From Channa striata (lineage: Eukaryota; Chordata; Actinopteri; Anabantiformes; Channidae), in contig CM065173.1 of NCBI GenBank assembly GCA_033026295.1, positions 10,540,517 to 10,604,516 of the forward strand: 64,000 bases of DNA, written 5' to 3'. The position numbers were made by a program, and so were the translations under genes. The notes beneath the pieces were generated by a model that saw nothing but the letters and a program-made list of their open reading frames with translations, was not told the origin of the DNA and did no database searches. This document shows positions 37,916 through 49,566 of this stretch, one piece after another. Position 1 is the stretch's first letter. Each line of letters begins with the position of its first letter.

Positions 37916-39514
37916 ATCCAGTGGGATTAAAGATGCTAGTGCTGACATTTCTGAATAGAGGACATGATTTGTGTTGTTGTGTGTGTGTTTTTTCTGTTTT
38001 GTTGTTTTTTCCAGTGTTACATTTTTCCCAACATCAATTGGATATGGTATTATTAGATCTGGCTGCACACTTTCAGATATGAAAGGGAAAATAATCTCTC
38101 TGAGAGAGGTAGACTCTGACAGCACGGTGAGACTTAATGGAAAGCTTGGCTGCTGTTTCAAAGGGAGAACACAGTAAGGAGACTGGTTTGGAGATGCAAG
38201 CCTGCTTACTGCAGATAGACGACCAGGGATAAGCCAGCAGGGATGTTCAATTCACTGCTACTTTACCTAGTTCTGATTTATTATGAATATTTTTTTCCAC
38301 GCAGGTCTTTTCTTGTAAAGTGAAAGGAAAGGGCCCTTCTTGATTCGAGGATAACTGTAATTTAGTGTAGCAGGCAGGGGTAATAATATATAGGAAATAA
38401 AAGGCTTTGCTCATTTTTTATTTCATGGCGATTATTGTGAAATTGTAGTTCTTGTCTCAGAGTGGATATTAAACTTTTTTTGTTCATAATGAGCTGGACA
38501 ATTGGTCCACTAGACACAGAAGCATTTTTTTCCCCACTTCTACTGAGACACATTCATGAGGATGGGAAACAAAGCATTTGTGTGTATTGTAATTTCTGTG
38601 CTGCCCACATGCCTCATTATTCTTGGTAATAAACTCATATCTCCAACAAGTATATTGATTCATCATTATTTTCTCAATCCTTCCTTCCAAACATATCATT
38701 TGAAGTCTGGCAATTGCATTGCAAATTATGCTAAAACATGCTGTGTTGCTGTTGTGTGGCCCTGCATTATTTCCCTTTTTAGTTTGGTTTTCTGTTTTCG
38801 ATTTGAAATGGTTTAATTGGGGGATAGGTTTCTATGACATTTTCTATCTTGCTGCTTAACTGTTCATAAACCCCCTATAGCTGAAACGCTCCCTAATGTT
38901 TTCTAATTCACAAAATGTAAAACGTGGATGGTGTATGGAGTGTGTCGGAAACCACATGCTAGTGGACAAAGTCATAGACTACAGCGTGTGTGTCCTCTTA
39001 GGTGGGCCTGCTGGTGGGCAAGGCAGATCAGTGAGCCATGAATGTAATATAAGCGGAGGTGGGGGCAATTGTGCGTGGGCGTGTGGAACCAAAGGATGTC
39101 AGCTTTTGGACTGGTGACATTTGTACATTGGACATTTCCAAGTGTTTTGAGAGGGTCAAGAAAAAATCTCTGGTAGCCGCAAGATAGACACAAGATGTTT
39201 TTTTGTGATTTCTCTTTTTCCCTCCTTTTTCAGTTCACGTTTGGAAGCTTGGCTTTGTGTAATATAGTCCCCCCGTCGTCACAACAGTTAAGTTACAAAT
39301 AAAGGTACAAAAAAGTTTATTTTACCTCACACAGGCACATTACAAGCAAAGTTGATAGCACAGAATCTCACAGAGGTAGAATGTGCATATACAGTCCTCA
39401 CAGCTAAATGGAAATGATAAGGCTTGGTCGTTCGACCTTGTCTTCCGATGTAAAGAAATCAACACTGCACGTTAATCTACAGCGACCGTACTCTTTAAAC
39501 TTTCTTGTTATCTA
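37916..39514. other. Noncoding stretch, nothing recognised
   Basis: Unique-looking DNA. The 86-codon frame at 38556-38816 is hydrophobic because of T-rich composition and has no recognisable domain. Confidence 0.5.
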
Positions 39515-39764
39515 GGGGCGACTGGTAGGATGGTGCGATCGTCCACCAGTCCTACAGTTGTCCGTTTGATCCCCGGCTCCTCCAATCACATGTCAAAGTG
39601 TCCTTGAGCAAGACACTGAGTCCCCACTTAGTTTCTCCCGGCGAGTGTGGGTCGGCTGGATAGCAGCTCCCCTGTGAGCGTGTGAGAACGGGTAAATAAG
39701 AAGCAGTGTAAAGCACTCGGAGTACCAACAGGTAGAAAAGTGTTATATAAGTGCAGGCCATTTT
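39515..39764 (+). mobile_element. tRNA-derived SINE-like repeat
   Basis: It starts GGGGCGACTGGTAGGATGGT, has a B-box-like GTTTGATCCCCGGCTCCTCC, then AAGTGTCCTTGAGCAAGACA, a GTGTGAGAACGGGTAAATAA part, TGTAAAGCACTCGGAGTACC and AAAGTGTTATATAAGTGCAG. This is the order of a very abundant percomorph repeat in which a tRNA-like head is joined to a GTAAAGCGCTTTGAGT-type tail. The copy is close to full length but substituted, so its RNA polymerase III promoter is probably weak or dead. A reverse-strand open frame at 39552-39761 is a translation of this repeat. A second, truncated copy is at 61947-62095. Confidence 0.75.
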
Positions 39765-40539
39765 CGATGTGACAAGCTTCTCATCAAGCCACCTCAGGTG
39801 TTTAAGAGTACCCCAGGTCCCCTAATGTCACTCCGTGCTTTACGGCCAGTATTTTTAGAACCCACGCCTTTCACAGTTCGGAATTGCCATTTTTGAAAGA
39901 AACTTGTCATCTCGTATTGTTCAGTAAGACTAACCTTCCATTATCCACTGACACTGTCCTCAAAATGCTATTATGGGCTGATTAGGGAAATGCCAGCAGT
40001 GATCAGAATTTTTGGCTTTGATTAGAGAATATTCACCCCTTTTGTTACTGTCAAGAATGATCAAGAGGAGACAACGTTTTGTAAGTGAGTGAACGTGACT
40101 GGGAGCGCCATCGTCTCCGTGGCGCAGCAGCCCCCTCATCTCTGAGAGAACATATTAACATGCTGCCTCACTGTCATCCCCAGTGCCCTACTTAGACCAG
40201 ATGGGCCTCATTCAGGTCTTTCACGAAAAACACAGGCGTGAAGGGATCTTAAATGTCAGTCTCAGTATCACCAATGCCATAATTAAGAATGAGTTTGCAG
40301 AAGGACGTGTACTTTTGTGTCATGCTTAGATTGTCTCCTACCAGCAAGATCACAGGTTGAATTATTAAAAGCTAATGAGCTCAGCCTAAACTGCTATGGA
40401 AAAAGTGAGGTTTTTATTTTTAAAATAGTAGTAGGAATAGCAGTTTATTAGGAAATTTGTCAACATGACAGATGGTTTAATTTTTATGTTGCCAGTAAAA
40501 TGTGGCAATTTGTACGATTGGAACAGTTTCTTTGTTTGG
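39765..40539. other. Noncoding stretch, nothing recognised
   Basis: Unique-looking DNA without a supported exon, RNA gene or repeat. Confidence 0.5.
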
Positions 40540-40990
40540 AGTGTAGTAGACACGGTGGCTAATCAAACAATGAATACATGCTTGGGACCACAGAGCTGAA
40601 GAGCTTTGTGCGGGATCTTTTGCTCTGTGGTGTAGAGACCACCAGATGCTCTGTTTGGACTCAGCACAGTGGGTGAGAGGGATTATGGACTTGGATCAGG
40701 GTGTTTAGGTAGGAAGATTCCGTTGAGTTGTCCAGACAGGAGTCATGGCTTTAAATCGGATGCATCCACTGGAAGACACACAAATACAACAGACCACAAT
40801 CAGGCCTAATTTGCAATTCAGTTGACTGACTTCAAGCGCAGATATTGAAGAGGGTTGTGACATGTGACCTTTTAGATCAAAAATGAGACAAGCTGCTACA
40901 TTTTGGATCATTTGGGAGGTTTCCTTGTTTCCTGTTAATAGAGCATTGCAGCATGGAAGACGAGATGTGATCTGAGGAATATGGTGGCAC
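40540..40990. repeat. Degenerate dispersed repeat remnant
   Basis: The part GCTGCTACATTTTGGATCAT followed by TTGGGAGG, and later GAGCATTGCAGCATGGAAGA followed by CGAGATGTG, resembles a teleost-wide repeat with a CTGCTGCATTCTGGAT-type segment and a TTGCAGTAGTCCAGACG-type segment at similar spacing. The upstream half (40540-40720) is more uncertain. The class is not assigned. Confidence 0.45.
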
Positions 40991-42631
40991 ATTCTTATCA
41001 TATGTATCAGTTACCTTTAGATTAATAGAAAACTCACTGATGGATGTAGACCTACAATCTTTATCACATACAATAACCTTGTTTTTTCTTCACTCCTGAT
41101 TTTTTATGTATTTGGATATAGTTTGCACACAGCCGGCTCTCCACCAGGCCCCCGTGTTGGCACTGGTTTTATTAATAGGCAAATTGTAGTGCACCTGTTC
41201 AGCCTCTAAACACTCAAACTGATCTGCATAAAGGAACTGGAGACTTGTAAGTAGATGGTAGGGAACACTATCCTTTGAATCGCAGAGGTGAATAAAAAAG
41301 GGCAGAAACCTGCTTAATAAGATGTTCTCCTTCAAGGATTGGTTCTCTCTCATAACGAACAATTACTACAAACTGTCACACCAGAGTGCATTATGGGAAA
41401 TCAAAGGGTACACTCCCTGTGGCTTCCTTACCCTTGCGTTTTTTTTTTTTTTTTTTTTTTTCTTTTCTGTTGTTTTCTCTACAAGAATTCAAGGCTTCTA
41501 ATTAAGTCTTGGAGGGGGGTGAGCGAGGCATCTTAGCTGGCCAACTGTGAGCTGCTATTGCAAACTCAACTTCAATGTTTAATTTATGTGTGCTGTATTA
41601 TTTATGGATGCCGTGATCTGTGTGTATATTGGTCTTTATGCAAACTCGGGTTCTGTGCAATATTTGTGAGTTTGAGACAAAGAAAACAGGAAGAAACATA
41701 AAATAATAAACTGAGCAACCAAGGAGGTAAATAAGGAAATCGATTTTGCAACCATTTACAAAAGCCATCCACTAGATAGACTTTATATGTTAAATAAACC
41801 AACAAACCATAAATGCACCAGTATTAGAAAAGTTGGGTGGGGTAATAACTCCTTCAGGGAGTCTGTTTCCTACAGTAGTCAAGAAAACTGCAAGTACTGA
41901 ATGTTCCTTCCACCGTAACCTTTAACATGCGCCTCAAACCCACAGAACATTATGCACTAGTCAGTACCAACTACGGGCTAAATCCACACCTCAGAAAATG
42001 ACTTGGCTCAGCAAGTGTGACTGGGAAGGATATCCCAGATTTGAAGACGGGAGAAGTACAGGGAAAATAAATATTTCATGGAACATTTTCTTATAACACA
42101 GTTGAAAAGGAGGGGGATCAATAGTAGTAAGGGATCTGGCTATGCACAGATATAGTTACTGAGAGAGCGTAATACAACTTCAAATGGCAAGGGTACTTTG
42201 CCACATGTCTGCGGTTAGTTTTAAAAGAGTTCATAGAGTGGACTGGCTTGTGGTGATAAAATAATGTGAAATGCTTAGCCTTTCATAACATGCTATAATG
42301 TAATCTAATTCAGCTTGTAGAAATGTTGCTTTCAGTAAACGGCCAGATTTGAAATGCACTGACACAGTCGCAAACTTTGCACGGCACAATGTGTGGATTA
42401 TGTTGAGCAGAATAAAACCAAGAAGATTAAAAGTATACGGCAGCAATCAATCTGTGTACCACCGGTGTTGACCCCAGGACACCTCAGGCCAAACAAAAGC
42501 CCAGAGCAGCACATGTTTACTTCGAGGCGTGAAGCATTAGTGTATTTCAAAGGGGTCACGCTTGGTCGGAGGATCTAACGCTGGCAGTACAGTCAGTGAT
42601 TTACACTAACACTTGAAAAAAAGGACATTCT
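40991..42631. other. Noncoding stretch with a T tract
   Basis: It contains the 23-T run at 41439-41461. No exon or clear repeat is otherwise recognised. Confidence 0.5.
41439..41461. repeat. Poly(T) tract
   Basis: Twenty-three consecutive T residues. Confidence 0.95.
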
Positions 42632-42653
42632 GCACTGATCAGCCAAAACATTA
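42632..42653. mobile_element. Short Tc1-related terminal fragment
   Basis: GCACTGATCAGCCAAAACAT resembles the end of teleost Tc1-related repeats, usually CACTGATCAGCCATAACATT. Only the end is recognisable and what follows does not match, so the call is tentative. Confidence 0.4.
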
Positions 42654-43083
42654 ATATTTTCCTATTCCTTTTCCTATTCTGACCAATGTCCAAGACTAAC
42701 ACCACCAGCTTGTATTAAGGTTGTGATATGTACACGGTTGGTGTATTTTTTTAAAGGGAGTTTATAAGAAGAGACCTGATGTTGACTTCTGGCCTCATAT
42801 TTAGGTTTCACGTGCAAAAAAAAAAGACTGCCCGGCTCTTTTGTAAAGAAGTCCATTAGACGATGACAGGCTGAACACGGTGATGGGTAAATGGCCAATG
42901 GATCAGCTGCAATGAAACAAATACGCCTGTGTCATGCAGGAAATTAGACTGAGAGAAGCAATACTGCACCTAACAAGCTTACAGCACTTTGAATAGGGTG
43001 ATTGAGAGGGAGGCAGTTTCCTGGGCAGGAGCACTGGACCATCAGCCTTCAGTCTCACATATCCTATGGCCCCTGTCCAAGAT
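42654..43083. other. Noncoding stretch, nothing recognised
   Basis: It may contain further decayed transposon sequence after the end fragment at 42632, but nothing is recognisable. Confidence 0.4.

Positions 43084-43141
<58 letters not shown>
43084..43141. repeat. (CT)n(CA)n compound microsatellite
   Basis: A short CT run is followed by about 23 CA units ending at 43141. Confidence 0.95.
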
Positions 43142-43143
<2 letters not shown>

Positions 43144-44515
43144 TTGCACAAGGTGAGCGAAGGCACTTAAGGGCCTCTGCCTCACTGCTACTCACCATCC
43201 CTCTATAAAACCTACTTGTAGTGGATACCGGACTTCAGTGACGTGAATGTGTGCTCGTTCCCGGAAAGGCTGGAAACAATAGCAGGGATATTTGTTTTTA
43301 GTTTTCCAAACCTCCACATCCTCACTTCAATATCTAAATCACAGTGTCTTTGCTTGTTTCTGCAATAGAGCACATGTTCTGTTAAAATCCTTGAAACACG
43401 CTAATACTTTTGTGCATCTGTTTGACTTCAAAGAGTCTGTCTCAATTCCATCTTTTTATAAATAATTAAGATGTAAATATATACATGATGCAGTTTTATA
43501 AAGCAATATGTCCTTGCTAACAGAGGCACTTTAAAGAACACACTATTAAATATTTAAGTCTTATTGAGCTTGAGCCCTGAATGCAGAAAAAAAACGGTTA
43601 TTGTAATCATTGTGCTCTATGCTAAGAGTTGGCAGACCATCTCCTTCGATGTGCTTTGTTTGTATTTTTTGTAAAGATATTCTACATAAACCTCCCTCAC
43701 ATTGTTGCAGATGTATTTCAGAGTTCATCTTCAAATCATAATATTAGATCACAAGACACACATCTACTCAGTGTATCTAGCTAATGGACAGAGATGGGAA
43801 AGAATACTTTCATGTTTTCTGTTACAGCCATATGGAATATTTAGTGGAGGGAAATTATATAAAAGAACTTGGTATCACGGACTGAATTCAAGCCTAATGC
43901 AAATGATTCCGCTAATATATATTTTTTCTGATGCTGCCAGTTGTTTTTATAGTTGTATTTATACTTCACATGTGCCTTTGTGCTTGCGTCCTAACCTCAT
44001 CACGATTTTATAAGGTTTAATAAACATGTATTAAATCCAAACAGCTATATATTACTGTGACCCTCATAAATGTTATTTGGACCATATTGTCTTAGCTTTG
44101 CATCACCTGCTTCATTAAAGCAGTTTTCTTACTTATTAATTTTCAAATCGATGGCTCCAAAAATTGATAAGCAGTGAACAATAGAGTACGGCTGCAAATA
44201 ATGGTTATTTTCATTTGTTTTGAATCCACAGTAATAACAACAAATTACTTTGATTAACTATAATGTAAAGGAAGACAGAACCCCAACATGTCTATTTTTG
44301 CACGAACAGCTACGTTGATGATTATCCCAACTGTTGCCAGTGAACATCGCAGATATTAAAACTTATCAAATCTTCTTGGAGTTAACGCAAACAAACTTAG
44401 AGAAACGGCTCCTAAAATGTTGTGGTGTTTTTTCTTCATAAAGTCAAATCAGTGCCCTAAGGAATGTCAGGTTGATTCCTTTTGCTGATGCCTGAATACT
44501 GTATCTACCATTCTC
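43142..44515. other. Noncoding stretch, nothing recognised
   Basis: A+T-rich, unique-looking DNA. The 103-codon frame at 43702-44013 has no recognisable domain. Confidence 0.5.
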
Positions 44516-44611
44516 GACCATGTGCCCTCAAGCAAGTGACTCAACACCCACGACAGCTCCGGGGGCATTGCACTTTGGGCGACCCTGTGCTCCGATCACG
44601 CTGATGAAATA
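44516..44611. repeat. Dispersed teleost repeat fragment, related to 978-1147
   Basis: TGTGCCCTCAAGCAAGTGAC and GGGCATTGCACTTTGGGCGA correspond, as reverse complement, to the CTTGCTCAAG and GCAGTGGGCAGCC parts of the repeat at 978-1147. The fragment is short and diverged. Confidence 0.55.
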
Positions 44612-47600
44612 CATATTCATCTGTATATTTAACCTGTAAAGGCTTTACAAAGGCGTTGATACTCAAACTATGACCAAAGCAGAACGGGTACATGCATTGT
44701 AATGAAGACGGCATAGCTGCAGATTTTTATCCGGCCGGCGCTGATGTATCTTAAGTGCCGACAAATACTGCACCACACCCAGCCAAAGATAATGTTGGCA
44801 CATTGTATTTTTTCTGTCTTTAAAAGGAAGCGGAGGGAACTCTATCTTCCATAACCCTACTTTACATCACAAGTGCTCTTATTTTTTTAGATAGACTTTG
44901 TCCTCTGCCATTTACAGGGAAATATACGATTCAGGGAGCTCATAAGACTACATTTTATGTGTTCAATCAGGAGCTGAAATGGTGTTGAGTGATGGGCTTG
45001 GTGGGGGAGTGGACTTCATTTTAACGCCTGACTGAAGGTGAACCTGACCTCATGTGTGGGGCTAGAAGAACGGTAAAACGCAGAGCAGTGTAGCATAAGC
45101 ATACACAGCAAGTTCAGTGGCTCCGAGGGGTCATAACTCCAAGGAGATGGGCCAGGAACACTGCCAGCACAAGGCCATTATCAGTTTGTTGGTACAGGTG
45201 ATTATGGTTTACTCTATCATAAAAATCATATAGTGCACTCAGCCTAAACTATATTTAGTTCCACTACATGGTGACTGCTGTATTTACAGATATTACGTTT
45301 ATGAGTCGCTTTACATTTATATTTACCGGGACAGCTTGCCAAATCACAAAGAGCATGCGTTCTCTCTCCTGCCCCTGAGTGGCACACACCAGGAGTGATC
45401 GGTCTGCTGCTGTTTGGCAGTGAAAAGTAACGATATGAATATGTGAACAATACTTTTAAGTCTGCAGCGCTAATGAAAAAGAAGCTTCCGTGAGTATAAA
45501 CAGGAACAAATGTGGCATTTAGACGCCAGGCAGTAAATAAGAAAAGGCAAACCATGCTGGGATGCAGAGGGGTGTGAAGAAATTGGTCATGTGTCAGCTT
45601 GGATAAGGTCACTATGTAACTCGCAAACAGCACAGTAATTGACTGCGGTTGTGATGCTATAGCTAATAGAGAGTCAAAAAAAGAAAAAAAAACTATAATA
45701 ACATTGCATGCTTATTATCTAATTTCCAAAACAAATGAGTATCATCAACAATGCCATCATCATAATTAAGACACCAAAGCCTATAAATGGCATGAAAGGT
45801 GTTGAGAGGGCAAATAAAATCCCCCCCGACGCTGCTTTGAGGATTTCTCCGTGATTTCTGGGAGAGTGACACGGACTAATCACTGCGTATGGACTTGAAG
45901 TGAACATGAGCGGATGAAACCCTCAGTACTTACTGAATGCTAAGCGCTGTGTTACTAGTTTAAGCCACGGCTAAAAGGTTAAATTTATGGCATATTCCCA
46001 ACATGTGGCATATAGGCCCAGCTGTGGGTAGCCTTCCTAATTAAGTTTGCAATGCTTGGATGAATGCATTTGAGATAGACCCTAATTGCTTTTATAGATA
46101 GGTATTTCATTCATATTGAGGAATACATGGTGAGCACTTGACTGTGGTTTAAAAAAATTGCGTTGTATTGAAATAGTGATGCTTTTCCCATTAATATTAA
46201 AGGCCTTTCAGAAAATGACCACAGAGGTAATTTATGTTTATTCATAGTGTGCTGGATTACTGCAGTGTATGAGCTCTTGTCACCATTGTTTTCACAAACG
46301 TGTAGTGGCACTATAATGAGATGTGTCAGAAAGCAGCGACGTTTTTTGAGGGTGCAGCAAACATCCCCACAGCTGCACAATGAAGATTACTAATTATTAC
46401 CACATACTGTAGAGGAATTATTTCCTGCTGTGCATGACTATCCTGGCAAGCAATACATGAAAGCCACTTTCACAGCTTGGAACTATCTCAGAGTCGGAAA
46501 GAATAAAATGATTGATTAGTCTTTGTCTGCAAATTGTGTATCGCCAACTATATAAACATTGCAAGTACTGATTCTTGGCATCATTCTTTATGACAGTACC
46601 CGAGCATGCAGCTTATTTAATTTTTAAACAAAATGTATAGATGTTATCATGCTGAAAATGGTTTAACATCAACTTTGAAGTCAAGTCATTGAAAGAACTG
46701 TGTATTTTGATGAATTCTTATTAGTCATCAGGATCAAAAAACGACCAAACATCCTGATTATCTGGCTCTGTCTTCATTATCTACTGTATATGTAAGCATT
46801 ACTAACACAATTAGCACACATATCTATAGCTGTACCTATATACTGCCTGTCTCTAAAGTGCAGCATAACCTTGTAGCTGACAGAAAGACGCCACTTGACA
46901 GCCCATAACTCATACAGTGCATTACCTCCTTATATACATTTTAAGTCTATTCAAAGTGACTACCTCATAATTCCCTAAAAGTATTAAACCGTCAATAACA
47001 CCCACCTTACAGTTTGCTGTGCAGTAGTTTGGGAGTTTGACAGTTAGTCTTCGAAGAAACATTGTGATTGGATATTATTAATTATCATGTTGGATGTTAC
47101 ACACATTTTTGACATTCATTATAGACCTGGTTCACCCATCAGGCAAACACAGCTCACATCAAGAGATTTTCTGAGCCACAGGACAAACTGATGATGCCAG
47201 TCCTTTTTCTAAGTGCAGGTGTATGTTCTTGACGTCTATTTAAAACACAACGCTGCCGTTGACACTATAAGGACGTACATCAAAACAGACCCAGTTCGGA
47301 TGCTTGTGAACTCAAAATATTCTGGATACGTTTGAGATTCGATTCTCCACTTTCCATCTTGCTGCAGGAGTATCTGTGGAGGACGGGCACCTTGTGCATT
47401 TTCTGTGCACCGTTGGTTATTTTCCGCCGTCCATTCTACTACATTACGAAAAAGTACAAGCCACAGAAAGATGAATTGTTCCTGCCTGTTCTGGTCAGTC
47501 CACTTTTGTGATTGTGTTGTCAATCTTAACATGACCTCAGCTGTCAAACCAAGATTCCCTTTAATACTGTCACGTTGTGAACCATTCCTGACTGCACCCT

Positions 47601-49524
47601 CAAGGACTTAATAACCAGCTTTGGTTGCTACTGAGAGGGATGAATAGCAGTTGTGCCAGGCAGCCGTCTCTCCATGGCACCCTTATCTTTCAAGTTGTCT
47701 TTTCCAGTCTTGTTTTAATTAGATTAAAAGTTCTGTGCACCTCCAGGGAAGAGCTGCAGGCCTGAGCCAGTGCCTGAGCTATTGTGTGGAGAGCTCCTTT
47801 TTTATGCTCAAAGGCTGCCAAGACTTTTTCTGTTTCCGTGCCGCGGTGCTTCAGGTGGTTCAAACTGTGCTCAGGTCAAACGTCACCCAAACTTGTTGGC
47901 ACCGGGAATGTTTTAAGGTGACACGGTGGCAGAAATGTGTTTATGAAGCGGCGAGTTTACCCTTGTTTGACTTAGCTATCAAATCAAAACTTCTCAGACT
48001 GATATTTCTTCTTTAACAAATTCAATTTGCTGTTTTTCACTCACGCTCTGTGCTCACTGTGAAGAGTGATAAGTGACCTGATTGTGTTTACAGGTAATAA
48101 GCAAGGTTGAGTGGCTTTACACTCCAAGAAAGCGTTGATGACACGTCATTGTGAGTAAAAGAGTGCCTGTCATGGAGGATCTTGTCCAATGCATCTGTGT
48201 TTGCCTGTTTGGCTGCTTGACAGATGGCTGATGCAGGTGAAGCATCTTGTGAGTTATTACAGCTGTACCGTAAGGACAACTTCCTTAATTTGAACTCCTG
48301 CCCAGGGGATTCATTTAAATCTGTAAATTTGCATCCAGTTCAACCCTATTTTTATGGCTGGAATATTATTTTATACTCAGGTTTAAAACTGAGAACATTA
48401 AAAAAGCAGAATAAAAGAACTGCCTGGGTAGGGAACACACGATCAGAGTATCTCACCTAAAGATGTTTGCATAAAATATGAAAGAAAATCACTTAATATC
48501 GTTATTTGTGTTTATATTTCTTACATATTAAGTATTATTATTTACTAGATCATATTTTGCCTTTTGTTAAATTATCGCGCCTTTTTGCACAGTTGCCTTT
48601 TTAGCACATTCAGAGTGACGATGTAATGTTGAATTGCAGCTCAAAAATTACTTTAACTTCATAACATGCCCGTGTGTTTATTTCTTTACGAGGAGAAGAT
48701 ATTTTAACTGTGTAATTCAAATTTATCAAAGCTCAAATGCACTTTGGTTTACAAATCATTGTTACACAGATTCATGCTGCTTTACTTAGATCTCTATCAT
48801 AATCAGTTTTAATTGGACGGAGCCATTGTCTGGATCCATTTGCTTAGCCTGGATAAAAGCAGACTAGTAAAACTTAACTGCACGATCAGCTCATTTTCCA
48901 CCATATAAATTCAGTGGTGAGCGTACTTCTGTAGTTCCTTTGATAATTTGTCTTAGTGCAGCTTCTTTTTGTTGTAGGAGGAAAGCGGGACATCTACATG
49001 ACATGTAACACAGGTAGAACACGTTATTTTACAACTAAATTCACTAGGCACTGCATCAAACCCTCCACCCTCCTAGTGCTCATCACAGAAGCATTATGTC
49101 GCATGATGTCTTTGCAAATGGGACAAGATGTCAGATATGGTGGTGGGACGCCAGATGTGTGGCAGTCCAAATTACTATTCCCTAGTTAGATACTAAAATT
49201 GCCTCGGATTTTAATATGAATCAGTGTGACAGTGATTCATTATAATGCAGATCAACCCAACTTTTATTCAAAGAACAACACATCCCTGAGCAGCTCTTCA
49301 GCTGCTGATCCCCAAAGGAAATCATGCTGTGTAAGCTGAAAAACTAAACTGACATGAACTCAGGATAGCTCTTTTGAATTTGGTCTGTGTTTCAGATTAA
49401 ACAAGGCTTCCTTCGCAAGTTTATCCTCACTTCAGGTTTGTGGGAAAGGCCCCCAGAGGTCCTGTAGGCCTACCACAGTTAAACGTCAGTCAAGATGCAT
49501 CAACCCCAGCGGATTTCTGTACAA
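44612..49524. other. Noncoding stretch, mostly unique DNA
   Basis: No exon is supported. The 129-codon reverse frame at 45244-45633 and the 103-codon reverse frame at 47236-47547 have no recognisable domain. A candidate regulatory block lies at 48775-48905. Confidence 0.45.
48775..48905. promoter_or_regulatory. Candidate regulatory block with a SOX-type site
   Basis: CATAATCAGTTTTAATTGGA is followed by CCATTGT at 48823-48829, a SOX-type core, within low-repeat sequence. This is suggestive only. Confidence 0.2.
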
Positions 49525-49529
49525 CCCCC

Positions 49530-49564
<35 letters not shown>
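49525..49564. repeat. (CA)n microsatellite with a C-run lead-in
   Basis: A C run is followed by about 16 CA units. Confidence 0.95.

Positions 49565-49566
<2 letters not shown>

Noticed and set aside
39552..39761. 69-codon reverse open frame
   Set aside because: It lies on the SINE-like repeat, and its translation is typical of chance frames on that family.
45244..45633. 129-codon reverse open frame
   Set aside because: No domain, no signal-peptide-like start, no splice-bounded layout and no recognisable similarity.
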